64,000 nucleotides of DNA from Ovis canadensis. Taxonomy: Eukaryota; Chordata; Mammalia; Artiodactyla; Bovidae. A program made the translations under genes and the position numbers. Below the pieces are notes generated by a model. It was not told where the DNA came from. It ran no database searches and saw only the letters and a program-made list of their open reading frames with translations. Positions 1 to 11,480 of the stretch are shown piece by piece (position 1 is the stretch's first letter; the number at the start of each line of letters is the position of its first letter). The stretch lies in the NCBI RefSeq assembly GCF_042477335.2, contig NC_091262.1:42443001-42507000 (forward strand), read 5' to 3'.

Positions 1-464
1 CTCCCATGCCCCCTGCTGTCTGATTTTCCTGAAGTCCTTTCTGCAGTCTGTGGCCAGGAGGCTGGGCTTTAGCTTCCCTGCCCCACATGCCTTTCCCAGA
101 CTCTCTGTGTCACACACCACGCCAGAGTGAGCACAGGGACTCACCCCATGCACCTGGGCTCAAGGCTGTCTGGTCAGACAGAAGGGTCCCTGCCTCAGAG
201 CTTTAGGCACCTGTTTACTCTCTCTGCATGGTGAGAATACTGGGGGCTGGAGGAAGAGAGCAGGAAAAAGAAACAGAAGGAAACCCCAGGACTACTCCCT
301 CCGCTCTTTCTGAGACTTAGTGGTTTTTTTTCTGGCCCCTGGCCAGAAAGCAAGGATTTCTCCCAAAGCTTTTCCTGTCTGCACCTGGTGTGTATTCTTG
401 GTTGTAGACTGTCTTTATGTCCAGGCCATACAAAAGGGAAGACAAAATTATAAGGACCTAATCC

Positions 465-1571
465 AGAAAAACATCTATTTTCTGCTTTATTGACTATGCC
501 AAAGCCTTTGACTGTGTGGATCACAATAAACTGTGGAAAATTCTGAAAGAGATAGGAATACCAGACCACCTGACCTGCCTCTTGAGAAATTTGTATGCAG
601 GTCAGGAAGCAACAGTTAGAACTGGACATGGAACAACAGACTGGTTCCAAACAGGAAAAGGAGTACATCAAGGCTGTATACTGTTACCCTGCTTATTTAA
701 CTTATATGCAGAGTACATCATGAGAAACACTGGACTGGAGGAAGCGCAAGCTAGAATCAGGATTGCTGGGAGAAATATCAATAACCTTAGATATGCAGAT
801 GACACCACACTTATGGCAGAAAGCGAAGAGAAACTAAAAAGCCTCGATGAAAATGAAAAAGGAGAGTGAAAAAGTTGGCTTAAAGCTCAACATTCAGAAA
901 AAGAAGATCATGGCATCCGGTCCCATCACTTAATGGCAAATAGATGGGGAAACAGTGGAAACAGTGTCAGACTTCATTTGGGGGAGCTCCAGAATCACTG
1001 CAGATGGTGATTGCAGCCATGAAATTAAAAGACTCTTACTCCTTGGAAGAAAAGTTATGACCAACCTAGATAGCATATTGAAAAGCAGAGACATTACTTT
1101 GCCGACTAAGGTCCGTCTAGTCAAGGCTATGGTTTTTCCTGTGGTCATGTATGGATGTGAGAGTTGGACTGTGAAGAAAGCTGAGCGCCGAAGAATTGAT
1201 GCTTTTGAACTGTGGTGTTGGAGAAGACTCTTGAGAGTCCCTTGGACTGCAAGGGGATCCAACCAGTCCATTCTGAAAGAGATCAGCCCTGGCATTTCTT
1301 TGGAAGGAATGATGCTAAAGCTGAAACTCCAGTACTTTGGCCACCTCATGTGAAGAGTTGACTCATTGGAAAAGACTTTGATGCTGGGAGGGATTGGGGG
1401 CAGGAGGAAAAGGGGACAACAGAGGATGAGATGGCTGGATGGCATCACTGACTCGGTGGACGTGAATCTGAGTGAACTCCGGGAGTTGGTGATGGACGCG
1501 GGGCTTGGCGTGCTGCGATTCATGGGATCGCAAAGAGTTGGACACGACTGAGCGACTGAACTGAACTGAAG
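465..1571 (+). mobile_element. BovB LINE (RTE clade), 5'-truncated
   Basis: The copy runs from the reverse-transcriptase region (FIDYAKAFD, motif A, near 485-515) through the motif B region GVHQGCILLPC and motif C YADDTTLM (about 790-815) to the 3' end, where CTGAA units repeat. Reading frames are broken. A two-base loss near 843 shifts the frame and stops it at 867-869. A CpG-type CGA to TGA change makes a stop at 1351-1353. It starts at CCAGAAAAACATC, so the endonuclease half is missing. It is intronic to TARS3 and in the sense direction. Confidence 0.93.
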
Positions 1572-2390
1572 TGCTGGTTTGGTGGCTCTTGAGAGTTGGG
1601 TCTTCTTGGGCATAACTCAGTTCTCCCAGCCCTTTTGTTCTCTCCTAGGTCCACGTCTATGTCCAGTGAGAGTGCTGGGTGTGGCATGCTTACTTCATTC
1701 CACCTGGAGCCAGCTTCTTTTCAAAGACATTCCCCTGACTTGAATTAGACAAAATCACAACATCCTTCCTTTAAATGCTCCTCTTCTAACCATGTCCAGT
1801 TTTAGATGCAGTGTTGATTAGACAATGTGTTGAGATCTCTTTCATTCAAAAGTTACTAAGGCAAGAAAGGAAAAATTATTGGCATATTTTAAATCTAATA
1901 ATTTTTATTATACTATTTTCCTGATAAGATTCTTATAATAAATGAACAACCACCAGTTCCCCAGAGCATATGATATTATGGGTTGATCTCAAGTTTGTGT
2001 TCAACCAACAGTAATTTCATTTTGGATTCCCTGTGTTGTGTTTTAATTAATAGTTATAGAACTACACTCACAGTTAGGTCCTGGGAGAAAGTAAAGAGCT
2101 GAAGGAATGCTTGCAGTGTTCATATGGAGTTACACCAGGACATGAGAAGAATAAAAATCATCAGAATATAAAGGGGAAAGCGCAGAACCGTCAAGAATAA
2201 ATTTGAGCCTTTTGGAAAAGATTGTGTCTGGAGTTTATATTTTCAAAACCATCTATCCCCAATAACCTACTATTAATAAAATTAGGAGTAGGGGGACTTT
2301 ATGCGGAAATGGCCCAACTAATTTAACAAAAGTTGAATACTACTGGCCATCTAAAGGGGATGTGGAGAAGAAGCAGATCAGGCAAGCCAG

Positions 2391-2513
2391 CATCCATCCA
2401 TCCATCCACCCATCTACCCATCCATCTATCCTCATCCATCCACACACCCACCCACCCACCCATCTATCCATCCGCCTATCCATCCACCCATCTATCCATC
2501 CATCTGTCCATCA
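2391..2513 (+). repeat. (CATC)n / (ATCC)n imperfect microsatellite
   Basis: About 120 bases of CATC units with frequent single changes (CACC, CATC, TATC). It gives spurious open frames rich in His, Pro, Ser and Thr on the + strand, which are not genes. It lies in the TARS3 intron. Confidence 0.95.
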
Positions 2514-2989
2514 TCTTAGGTGTGTGGATGACAGGGACTGGAGAGCATAAGTGGAAGCAGTGGTCTGTAGACCAGGTAAGAGATGACAGTTATAACAAGG
2601 AGGCTGTAATAGTAGAAGGAGAAAAGTAGAGGTATACAGGATTTATTTTGGAGGCCCAACCAGTGTGATCTGTTGTGGCTTAAATATGAGGAGAGAAGGA
2701 TGGAGGAGCAGTGAGGTCATTATCTTCATCAAGTTTTCTACCCAAGAAAGCAAGGTTTAACATGAAGAGGCATATTGCCACCCATTACCTTCAATAGTGC
2801 TAAAAGGCACTGGGTAAAATGTAATTCATTCTAGTGAGAGGAAAGGAAATAAATTTTCCTGTTACTATAAAAAAAATCTATTTCGAAAACAATGATAACA
2901 TATTTACTTATTTGAGAATAAGACAAATTGTCTGTACTTTTACTCACAGTTGTGCTGGGATATGTAGACACATTGAAAAAACAGACAAA

Positions 2990-3450
2990 ATCATCACTAT
3001 ACGTAGATGCTAAGATGTCAAGAAATCCAACAGGATCAGATGGAGGGAAAATTAAAACTGATAATAGAGTTAAGTAGGATACCTAGCAATAAGGTCAATG
3101 CAAACATCAGTTTGCTTTCATATATATATTAAAAACAACCCACTGGGAAATGCAATGGGAAACAAATTTCAGAAACAACAACAACAAAAACCAAGCAAAT
3201 ATCTAGGAATAAACTTAACTATACCTATATAATATATATATGAAGTGTATACTATAAAAATTAAAGGCCAAAAAGTTACTTAAATGAAGATTCATACACA
3301 TTATTGGAATGGGAAGAATAATATTGTGAAGATACTGATTTTCTTCAAGGGGGTCTTTGAATCTAATGTAATTTCAGCTGAATCCACTGGGATTATTTGG
3401 GGGAACTTGACATTGATTTTAATGTTTACCTGAAAGTGTGTCCATGTAAG
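2990..3450 (+). mobile_element. L1 ORF2 fragment, old
   Basis: The wording (TAGATGCTAAGATGTCAAG, a TATATATTAAAA-type stretch, AATATCTAGGAATAAACTTAA) matches the late ORF2 part of mammalian L1 in the sense direction. Stops are frequent and no open frame remains. Ends are estimated. Confidence 0.5.
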
Positions 3451-4819
3451 CATAGTTTAGGTCATTATTTGCCCTTCTTAAGGCTAGAGCCGGTTTTAGT
3501 TCTTTTAAAATAAATGACAGGACAGCAATTTCTGGTACCCAGAGGCCTGTGAAAGGATTGTGTGGCTTCTCTTTCATTCCCTCCTCAAAACAACATTATA
3601 TGACATCCAGGAACACCCACACTGGTTCCAGGTTGTGGGGTGAGTCATTTCTTCACGTATCTGAGCAGGACTGACCTGGGCCCCCACCCTACCCGGAAAT
3701 CCTCTTGGCTCTGACAGAGGACGTGGCCTGCAGTCAGTCTGCCCTGACCCTCAGCAGAGGTGACTGGCAGGGATGAGATCCAGACTCACCTAAAGTGAGT
3801 TCAGTGAATGACTCTCTGTTTTTGTTTGCTTGTGCGTACATGAGTTTTAGTAGTAACTAGCTGGTACAACCCTATAAATAAAAATTCCTCCTAAGAACTT
3901 TGTAAGCACTGTGAAGACATTAATCTTCCTGGGAAGAGTGTACACAGATCTTGGAGTGAGTTACAGTTAATAGTCATAGTTTGCCTTTTACATCATTTTT
4001 GAAAGAGGGGAGAGGATCCTCCAATGTAAGGAGCATATCATGAAGGTTTCAGGTCTGTAAGGGGAATTAGACCAGGAACATTTTGAAATGTAATGTGGGG
4101 GCATAGCATTTACAGGGTGGCATGGCAGTGTGTTTATAGCGGGTGGTGTCAGGAGTGGGCGTGTTTGGACCATACAAGGTGGATTGTGAGCTGATGTTTG
4201 CCAATGCTGAGAAAGGGTTATGTGTGAGTTCATTATACAGTGCTCTCTAGTTTTGTATATGTTCTCAATATTCTCTAACAACTAATGACTGTTACACTAA
4301 TTAGACAAGGTTGGTAAATGTTTTGCCAGCCACGGTGGTCATACCATTAACCCAAATTAATAGAATACCAATGTATTCTAACAGATTACAGAAACTTATT
4401 TTTTCAATGTCTTTGGTAATTGTTCAATAAATTACTGGTGGAGTAAGCCATAGTTCAAAATAACATTAATTTTAAAATGTAATTTGTTAGATTGCCTCTT
4501 CATATGAGGTAAACTGGTAACTTAGATTAAAGCTGGTAGTTTAAAATAATCAGTAGACTTGTGATAGAAATAGTGATCTAATATTACCTTGGTTTTTCCT
4601 AGATGATATATTTCATTTCCCTTTGGTTTATTAAAGATACTATAATTTGAAAGAAAAAACCCTTTATTTCTAATTAATGCATGGCACATTTATGTTTAAA
4701 GATAATTCATGAGGAATCTTTTACCTAGTTTGGAAAAATAACTTTTAAATATAAGGTAAGAAGATAAAGTTATTCCTGACTCTGAAGAGAACATTACATG
4801 TGCAATTTTAATTTTTCAG

Positions 4820-4924
4820 TAAGGATGGGGACGATAAGAAGAACCCTGTGATCATTCACCAAGCCATTTTGGGGTCAGTGGAAAGAATGATAGCCATTCT
4901 CTCGGAAAATTATGGGGGAAAATG
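4820..4924 (+). CDS. TARS3: TARS3 exon with class II motif 3
   Basis: The acceptor is a T-rich tract ending CAG at 4817-4819 and the donor is GTGAGT at 4925. The first base completes a codon begun upstream, so the apparent TAA at the exon start is out of frame. The exon encodes [20 protein letters not shown], then ERMIAIL and ENYGGKW (last codon split). The His-Gln-Ala before ILGS differs from the His-Arg-Ala I recall as usual in ThrRS proteins. A CpG transition from CGA to CAA would explain it. Confidence 0.93.
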
Positions 4925-7900
4925 GTGAGTGATGTGGGAAAGCTACATGTTTCCTGTTCTTTAAAGTCATGTCTAAAGATAAAATTAATAATGAAAAAAA
5001 ATGATGGCTCCTACCTTATAATTAGCAAGTGTCCAAACAGCAAATAAAAAATTCTTGTGGCATCTGCCAGACCAGGAAACAAAGAAAACAAAGGCAGAGT
5101 GGCATAACCCTGTCATTTACCTTTTTGGGAACTTGGTGAAATGAGAAATTAGCCTTTTCACGTGTGTCTAACCTTCAAAGATCTGGTTTTTGGAACGCAT
5201 GTGGGCCACACTCCAGAGCATGCCCCCACCCCCATCCCCACTCCCCGACCCCTGCCCTGCTGGCTGTCCTGCTCTCCTTTCTTCCACCCACAGCCCTGTG
5301 ACCACTGACTTGGGAGGAGATACATGGACCTTGGTCACACGTGGCCCCAAAGCCAGAGGCCATCTGCAGTGGCAGTCCCACCTGGGGATGAAGGGGCAGG
5401 TGAACTCCCTGAGAGCAGCTTTTAGTTGTTCATCTGGTCACCTTCTGTGCCCCCAAGGGAAGAATGGCTAGAGGTATGAGTTACACTGATGTGTGGGCTC
5501 TAGTTATTGCTTTGGCTGCAAGGTCAGACTTAGAGATACTTAGGCTAGGAAATGTAGATTTGATCACTCAAAACGGTCCACAAGGATGGTGTTGCCTGAG
5601 TCTGTGTCTGTCTCCGAGATTTTATTTGTGATCTTAGAGAAACATACTGAGGTGTCACAGGGTGTCCAAGCTATTACAGGTACAGATACAGATATGAATG
5701 TGTGTGCCTCCTAAGCGTGAGTTAACTTGTTTCTGTTTCTCTTCAGTTGATTCCATTGTAAGTAGTTAGCGCAGTGAGAGATGGTGGGTCTTTCCCAAGA
5801 GCAGTAGAGCTAGGGGACCTGGAGATGGGGTGGTGCACTTCCCCATGGAGCTGCCATGCACACCCTCCACAGTTTATGCTGCAAGCCTTTGGGCACCTGC
5901 TGAGTGCTGGGAGAAGACCCTGAGATGGGAAGTAGAAGTGTGTAGAGTGTGGCTTTCTGGGGCTGGTGGCTGGGTCTGGGACGAGGGCAGAGCTTAGAAG
6001 GAAGCATTTACTATATTTCTCTGTTTCATCATGTATATAATTAGGTTTGTCAGGTATTATTTTGGTTTGTAATTTAAGAATAAGTATATAAAAACGTGCA
6101 TTCACAGAATGCCATCCACAATAATCTCCATGCATTTCCCTACACCTTCAAACTAAATCCATGTGATGAAGAAAAAAACAGCCATTTCCCACATCAAACA
6201 TTGCTTATCCCCACCTTTCCATCTCGAAAAACATTTTCATTCTGAAAATAACTGTAGAACCATATACACAGAGGTCTGGCACACCTGTTAGCAGTTTCCC
6301 CAGTGGTGACATCCTGTAGAGCTGCATACAGCATGACCAGGAAGTGACTGATACACTTACCAGCCTCATTCAGATCTCGCACTTGTGCACACGAGTGAAT
6401 TTGTGTACCTGCTGGTCAGGGTATAGGACAGGTCCGTTACTTACAAGGATCCCACACACCTCCTGCTGTACTCTGTTCCTATACCTAGAAGCCACTAATC
6501 TGGTCTCCACCTTCATAATTCTGTCATTTCCAGAGCCATACAGGCTTGGAATCTCAATGCACAGCTGTCGAGACTGGCTTTTCCACTCCGTGGATGGAGT
6601 TGCCTTGGGATCCATCCGAGGTGTCTCGAGCCCTAGTCCTCGGCCCCCTGTCACTCCTGCCAGTGTGTTTGTATGTGGCGACAGCTGAGCGCTCACTTGC
6701 TGAAGGGCGCTGGGGCATTGGTGCTCTGATACGGAACACTGCTATAAACTTTAGCGTGCAGGGCTAAACACGTTCGTGCAAACACGTTTCCACTTCCCTG
6801 GGGTGGATGCTCAGGAGAGCAGTTGCTGGGTCAGATGGCCAGTGATGTTTTTAGCTCTTTCACCTGGCTGCCAGCCTGTCTTCCCCTCCCCTTCCAATCA
6901 GAAGGCCTCGTCTCCACTTTTGTCTCCTCGACTGCTTTTCCATATAGTTTGCTTGACTTACACCCCTCTCTTCTGAACCTGCTCTCATGTGAAGTCTCAT
7001 TTTTTAAAAAAAGTCTTAGGTTAGTTTTTAATCTTGTAATAAATGGTCATTTTGAAACATATATATTACTTACATTTTTCAGGCCTTTCTGGCTGTCTCC
7101 TCGTCAGGTGATGGTCATCCCTGTGGGGCCAACTTGTGAAAAATATGCACTTCAGGTAACATCAGAGATGTTTAAAGTACATAATCTTGGCATGTGGTCA
7201 GTGAATGTCATTGACTTGGAATGTTATTCACACCTTAAAACATTGCATAACTAATAAATTTATTTACCATCCCATGTTTTCAGTAACACCTGAGTCAAGT
7301 CTGTGTAGCTGTATAAGAGCTACTTTATATCTTGCTTTTGAGAAATTGGTGTTTTAAAACATCTCATAGTTATTCTTTTCCTTGTGGCTCTGTTAGGGAA
7401 GAATACTTACATTATCTGTTGCTGTGTAACTTGGCACCTTAGAGCAAAAAAACAGGCATGTATTACTTCACAGTTTCTGTGGGGCAGGATCTGAGCCATC
7501 ACGGCTGGTGGGCTCTGGCCCAGGCGCCTGGTGAGGCCACAGCCCTTGGGAGCTTAAAGGTCCCAGCTAGGGAAGTAGTCTCAGCCCTTTAAGCTCATCT
7601 CAGAACTTAGGTGCCATCACTCCCTCTCCACTGTGGTCAAATGGACCAACCTGGGACCACACCAGGGTGTGAATACTGGGCAGAGGGGATGCTGGGGCTC
7701 ATCTTGGAGGCTGGCTACCACACTACCCTACCATACACAGAGTACTAATGAAAGTGTCTCATTGTCTTGTAGATATCCAGTGACTTCTTTGAGGAAGGAT
7801 TCATGGCTGATGTTGACTTAGATCGTGGTTGTACACTAAATAACAAAATACGAAATGCACAGCTGGCTCAGTATAATTTTATTTTCGGTAATCTAAATCT

Positions 7901-9372
7901 ATATATATTTTCCCAAATGCTTGTTTTTTCCACTTTAATTCCAAAAAAAAAAAAAAAAAACCCTCACCAAAAAAGAAAGAATATGGTATAACTGCTTGAT
8001 TATGACAAATAACTGTTGAATACTTAAACACAAAGAAAAGCCTGTGGTGTTCTTGGCTAGATACTCTGTAATTTTCTGGAAGAAGACTTAGGAAATTTCA
8101 TGTGCATCCTGTGGTGTAGTATTACCAGCAATAATTAATATCTCAAACAAAACAGTGGAAAAACTATGTAAATGATCTTATCAGTAGAATTATACTACTC
8201 ATGTTTCAGCCATGTGACAGGCCTGAAATAATATCCTTTGCTTTTCTGGTTTATTAGAACTCTTTAGGATTCAAGTAATGAGTAGGGAAAGTTCCAAATT
8301 TAAGATGATCAAAAGAAAAGAATTAAATGAAAAAATAAAATGTCCCTGAAGAAGAGGAGCAATTAGATATCTAATCTAAAATTTTGACTGTAAGAGTAAT
8401 TTAAAACCAAGGGAGACGGATATTGACATGCCTGTGGGCACAATGTGGTTATTGCCTATTAAGTTGAAAGTTTCTGTAGAAGGCAAAATAAATATGCAGG
8501 GGGCGGTCCTGTGGGCAGTTTGTCATCAAAAGTGTTTATAATGGGTATTGGTGATGGTTCAGTCAGACTTCTTGTGGTGACAGATTTCACATTAGCTTAG
8601 ACATGATGAAATGTATTGGGAGTTGGGGTGTCTTATGCCATGGAAGGTAGAATTCAATAGCTGAACCATTAGTGAAGTAACTGGGACAGGAGGGAACTCC
8701 ATTCTGAACAGGACCATTTCTCCTCATTTCTGTTCCCTTTTGCTCTAGTTCTTTATGCTTCCTTGATCTACTTTATTCCCCTCTCCTTGATGTCCAGTGT
8801 CTTCCTTCCAGGTGGCAAGACACATGACTGCAGAATTCTGCATCATTTCACAGTGTGGGTTGCAAGAACAGACCTTTTACTTATATTCTAGAACATTCTG
8901 TCAGCTGGTTGACCTGTGTCTGGTGCCCACCCTGATTCAAGTGTGCCAGGTGGAGTTGGGGAGTCTGTAAGAGCTCTCTGTTCCTATTGGTCCCCCACAA
9001 ACACCACAGGTGTTTTCCAAAATGGACAATAGACCACAGGATTAGAAGTTACTCCTTGTCTCCAGAAACTTACTCTCAGTGGATGACTCAATGGACATTA
9101 GATTGATATTTGGTGATTAGTGCTAAGAAGGAAGCTCAGTGCGACACAGGCCATGTGACTGCTGACTTAATATTTAGTAAAGTGTTGATTTAAAATAGAT
9201 TTACTTCCCTTTGTTTTCTACAGTGGTTGGAGAAAAGGAAGAGACAAATAATGCTGTAAATGTTCGAACAAGAGACAACAAAATTCATGGGGAGATCTCA
9301 GTAATTTCCACCATTGATAAACTGAAGAATCTCAAGCAGTCACGTACCCTGAATGCTGAGGAAGAATTCTGA
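4820..9372 (+). CDS. TARS3: TARS3 (threonyl-tRNA synthetase-like), last four coding exons, spliced
   Basis: Joined coding exons are 4820-4924, 7083-7155, 7773-7887 and 9224-9372. They give 146 residues plus a TGA stop with matching phases throughout. Known family role: a class II aminoacyl-tRNA synthetase that activates threonine with ATP and charges tRNA-Thr in the cytosol. The first exon carries motif 3 (ILGSVER, whose Arg contacts ATP) preceded by a His that matches the third zinc ligand of ThrRS. The remaining exons form the C-terminal anticodon-binding domain and end with AEEEF. The paralogue is called as TARS3 rather than TARS1 from the C-terminal wording ([12 protein letters not shown]) and from TM2D3 lying next downstream. 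The 5' part of the gene, including the TGS/editing domains and motifs 1 and 2, lies outside the window. I am sure of ThrRS and fairly sure of TARS3. Confidence 0.93.
4925..7082 (+). other. TARS3 intron, 2.16 kb
   Basis: GT-AG intron between the motif 3 exon and the next. Several antisense open frames occur at 5743-6135 and 6370-6696, but none has recognisable protein similarity. The part around 6760-6960 resembles an old antisense L1 tail (TTGCTGGGTCAGATGG). The rest holds nothing I can name. Confidence 0.6.
7083..7155 (+). CDS. TARS3: TARS3 exon, start of anticodon-binding domain
   Basis: The acceptor CAG ends at 7082 and the donor GTAACA starts at 7156. The first base completes the Trp codon split from the previous exon. 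The exon encodes [20 protein letters not shown] and then YALQ. WLSPRQV and VGP are typical of the junction from the ThrRS catalytic core to the HGTP anticodon-binding domain. The exon ends on a codon boundary. Confidence 0.93.
7156..7772 (+). other. TARS3 intron, 0.6 kb
   Basis: Short GT-AG intron. From about 7400 to 7735 it contains an old interspersed repeat that begins with the common wording TTATCTGTTGCTGTGTAAC. I cannot assign its family. No gene is seen. Confidence 0.5.
7773..7887 (+). CDS. TARS3: TARS3 penultimate coding exon
   Basis: The acceptor is TTGTAG (7767-7772) and the donor GTAATC starts at 7888. The exon encodes [17 protein letters not shown], then [20 protein letters not shown] and F, inside the anticodon-binding domain. 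[16 protein letters not shown] is a near-invariant stretch of eukaryotic ThrRS; here one Lys is Asn. The exon ends after one base of a Val codon. Confidence 0.93.
7888..9223 (+). other. TARS3 last intron, 1.34 kb
   Basis: GT-AG intron with a poly(A) run just after the donor (7944-7961). Otherwise it is AT-rich sequence without a recognisable repeat or gene. Confidence 0.6.
9224..9372 (+). CDS. TARS3: TARS3 terminal coding exon
   Basis: The acceptor TACAG ends at 9223. The first two bases finish a Val codon, giving [20 protein letters not shown] followed by [20 protein letters not shown] and RTLNAEEEF. The TGA stop is at 9370-9372. RTRDNK and the acidic AEEEF tail match the C-terminus of vertebrate cytosolic ThrRS. 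The 3' UTR follows directly. Confidence 0.93.
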
Positions 9373-9708
9373 AGTCCTTTCCCTGCGCTCAGTCTGTGTA
9401 ACCTCATTTTGACCCCTGAGCTTGCATTTTCCCTAATTACTATTAGTACTTCTAAGAACTTGGGACCCACTGTCAGCTCTGCTGCTGGGCACAGTGAAAA
9501 GCGAGACAGGAACTGAGTGGTTGATACCCACAAAATCTGATTCACTCATGTGTCTACAGACAAAGGACAAGGGTGGAAAGTTTTCAATTTCCTAAATGTT
9601 TTGAGAAACTTAAATGGGAAAATGTTTATCAAAAGAGGGAAGTACTAGGAAATGAACAATATGAGATGTTACTGTTAAGAACTGTGATTTTTCAAAAGAT
9701 AAATCTCA

Positions 9709-9714
9709 AATAAA
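9709..9714 (+). terminator. TARS3: TARS3 polyadenylation signal
   Basis: AATAAA lies 337 bases after the TGA stop and is the first canonical signal in the 3' UTR. Cleavage would be expected roughly 10-30 bases further on, followed by about 2.2 kb of intergenic DNA before TM2D3. The position is seen; its use is inferred. Confidence 0.6.
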
Positions 9715-9729
9715 ATTCTGCAAACTTTT

Positions 9730-10396
9730 TGAATGGGGGAAAATCTTATTTTCTAGTAACATTATGTCTCAGGTATTTTTTAAACTAAAGTTTTACTAAA
9801 GTTCACACTGAAACTTTATTTTCAAAATCAGAATCAATTTGTTTTAGCTAACCTACAATCACAACAGAAGCCAGTACTAAATATTGAATTACTAAAAAAG
9901 GATTCTAAACTCAAAGAAATTCAGTGTTGTATAATCTTTTGTAGTTTCCACTGTAGGATGAGTTGCCATTTTAATGCTTCTAAATGACAATTGAACCTTA
10001 CTTATCTTTAGGAAAAAAAATTCAAAATGTATTACATAGTGCTTCCAGGGTTACACCTATGGGTTTTTACCATAATAATTCGCTCCCCTACAATTAAATT
10101 GCTCTTTTGATGGAATCACGTTCCACTGACTTACAGACTCAAATGGCTTTCTGATTTTAACTGAGAGGAATACCTTGCTTCCCAGAACCGTATTAAAATG
10201 GCTTTATGTCAATAGTGAATTTAGCTTGCATTCCATCAGTCTTCATTTGCTGTGTGCTCTGGAATTCGACATAGAGTTAAAACCTGCTCTCTTCTGTACG
10301 CACTGGTCATTTAGCTTCCTGAAGAGGTGGTGAACAGAACAGTCGACCATGAATGACAGCAAATTGAACTGTATGGGTCCAAAATCCCTTAGGCTG
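9730..10396. other. Intergenic sequence after TARS3
   Basis: AT-rich, non-repetitive as far as I can see, with no gene. It precedes the tail-to-tail SINE pair. Confidence 0.5.
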
Positions 10397-10409
10397 TTTT
10401 TCAATAGTA

Positions 10410-10617
10410 GGCTTCCCTGGTGGCTCAGCGTTAAAGAACCCACCTGGGACGCAGGAGACGTGAGCTGGATCCCTGGGTTGGGAAGATCCCCTGGAAAAGG
10501 GCATGGCAACCCGCTGCAGTATTCTTGCTTGGGAAATCCCACAGACAGAGGAGCCTGGCAGCTACCGTTTGTGGGGGTCGCAGAGAGTCAGACACGACTG
10601 AGCAACTAACACACTTC
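10410..10617 (+). mobile_element. Bov-tA SINE, sense
   Basis: A complete tRNA-derived ruminant SINE. It starts GCTTCCCTGGTGGCTCAG (Pol III head), carries the usual GGCAACCCGCTGCAGTATTC core and ends with the BovB-derived tail GACACGACTGAGCAACTAAC. It is flanked by TTCAATAGTAG on both sides and abuts the next, oppositely oriented SINE. Confidence 0.95.
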
Positions 10618-10628
10618 TTCAATAGTAG

Positions 10629-10827
10629 TGAAGTCGCTCAGTCATGTCCGACTCTTTGCTACCCCGTGGAGTATAGTCCACCAGTCTCTGTCCATTGGAT
10701 TTTCCAGGCAAGAATACTGCAGTGGGTTGCCATTTCCTTCTCCAGAGATCTTCCCAACTCAGGGATCGAACCCAGGTCTCCCGCATTGCGGGCAGATGCT
10801 TTAACCTCTGAGCCAGCAGGGAAGCCC
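10629..10827 (-). mobile_element. Bov-tA SINE, antisense, tail-to-tail with its neighbour
   Basis: Reverse-oriented Bov-tA. Its tail (AGTCGCTCAGTCATGTCCG) is at the left and its head (GCCAGCAGGGAAGCCC) at the right. Together with the sense copy at 10410-10617 it makes a roughly 420-base inverted pair separated by the middle copy of the target repeat. Confidence 0.95.
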
Positions 10828-11079
10828 TTTTCAATAGTAAATACTAGAGTATACAGGATCCTACCGGCGACAGGTGGAAGAACCGGACTTGGAGGGCCTG
10901 CTCTAAGTTATATGTGGGCTCCCCCTGCACCCTTCTCCCCGAGGTGGTTCAAGGGTCACACCTGTGCGATGCTAGAAGCTGCAGGTTGTGTAATGTAACT
11001 TTTTAAGCCAACTTTTATTGAAGCCAAGAACTATTAGATAGATTTCTTTATTCGCCAAATGTACTCATGAGGAAAGGGG

Positions 11080-11480
11080 TGTGAGAGGACTACCCACCCG
11101 GACGGTCTTGTGGAGGGTGGACGCGAAGAGGGAGGCCTATGCGCGGCCCAGGACAAAGGATGCTGCGGCAGGAACATGTGTGGGTCGCCGTGGGGGCCTC
11201 AGGGGGCCGCGGCCTGCGAGCCGCTCTCTTCCTGAGCCGGGCCTCCTCCGGAAGGTCTGGGGGCCTGAGACCTGCGCAACCAGGCATTCTCTCTGCCCTC
11301 GAGGAGTGTCTCTAGGGACTGGCTAGACTTCGGGGAGGGACGCTGGTCGGGCCGCGGGGTGTCGCGGAGTGGGGCCTTGGGTCCCCCGGGCACACCTGGA
11401 GTCCTTTCCGAGCAGTCTGGGCCACATCTGTACACAAGCGCCTTTTCAGTCGGACTAACCGTAACTTCGTCAGATCTCTG
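11080..11480. promoter_or_regulatory. Upstream CpG-rich stretch
   Basis: GC-rich, with many CpGs (for example GGGGCCGCGGCCTGCGAGCC and GGGCCGCGGGGTGTCGCGG), unlike the AT-rich surroundings. It is separated from the TM2D3 core island by the SINE at 11600-11793. It could be an outer part of the same island or the start of a divergent transcript. Overlapping open frames on both strands look like GC-rich chance frames. Confidence 0.5.

Larger units (their letters stand above)
1..4819 (+). other. TARS3 intron (5' end outside window)
   Basis: No ThrRS exon could be recognised before 4820, so this is treated as intron. Listed separately are a BovB fragment (465-1571), a CATC satellite (2391-2513) and a probable L1 piece (2990-3450). 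In 1-464, 1572-2390, 2514-2989 and 3450-4819 I see ordinary non-coding sequence with no recognisable repeat or gene. Confidence 0.6.
10397..10839. repeat. Three direct copies of one target site around two SINEs
   Basis: TTTTCAATAGTA occurs at 10398-10409 and 10828-10839, with TTCAATAGTA at 10618-10627 between the two SINEs. This pattern is expected when a second SINE inserts into one of the target-site duplications made by the first. Confidence 0.85.

Noticed and set aside
930-1613. 227-codon open frame on the - strand
   Set aside because: It is the antisense shadow of the BovB copy at 465-1571. The + strand carries the recognisable protein.
2391-2513. Regular repeats as a CRISPR-like array
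   Set aside because: The period is four bases with no spacers, and the window is a vertebrate nuclear genome.
2333-2629. 98-codon Ser/Thr/Pro/His-rich frame
   Set aside because: It is a by-product of the CATC microsatellite, which has few stop codons in any frame.
4819-4824. TAA at the start of the motif 3 exon as a stop
   Set aside because: The T is the third base of a split codon. The frame used by neighbouring exons reads AAG GAT GGG.
10410-10480. Bov-tA heads as functional tRNA genes
   Set aside because: They keep Pol III box-like sequences but cannot form a proper cloverleaf and are joined to SINE bodies.
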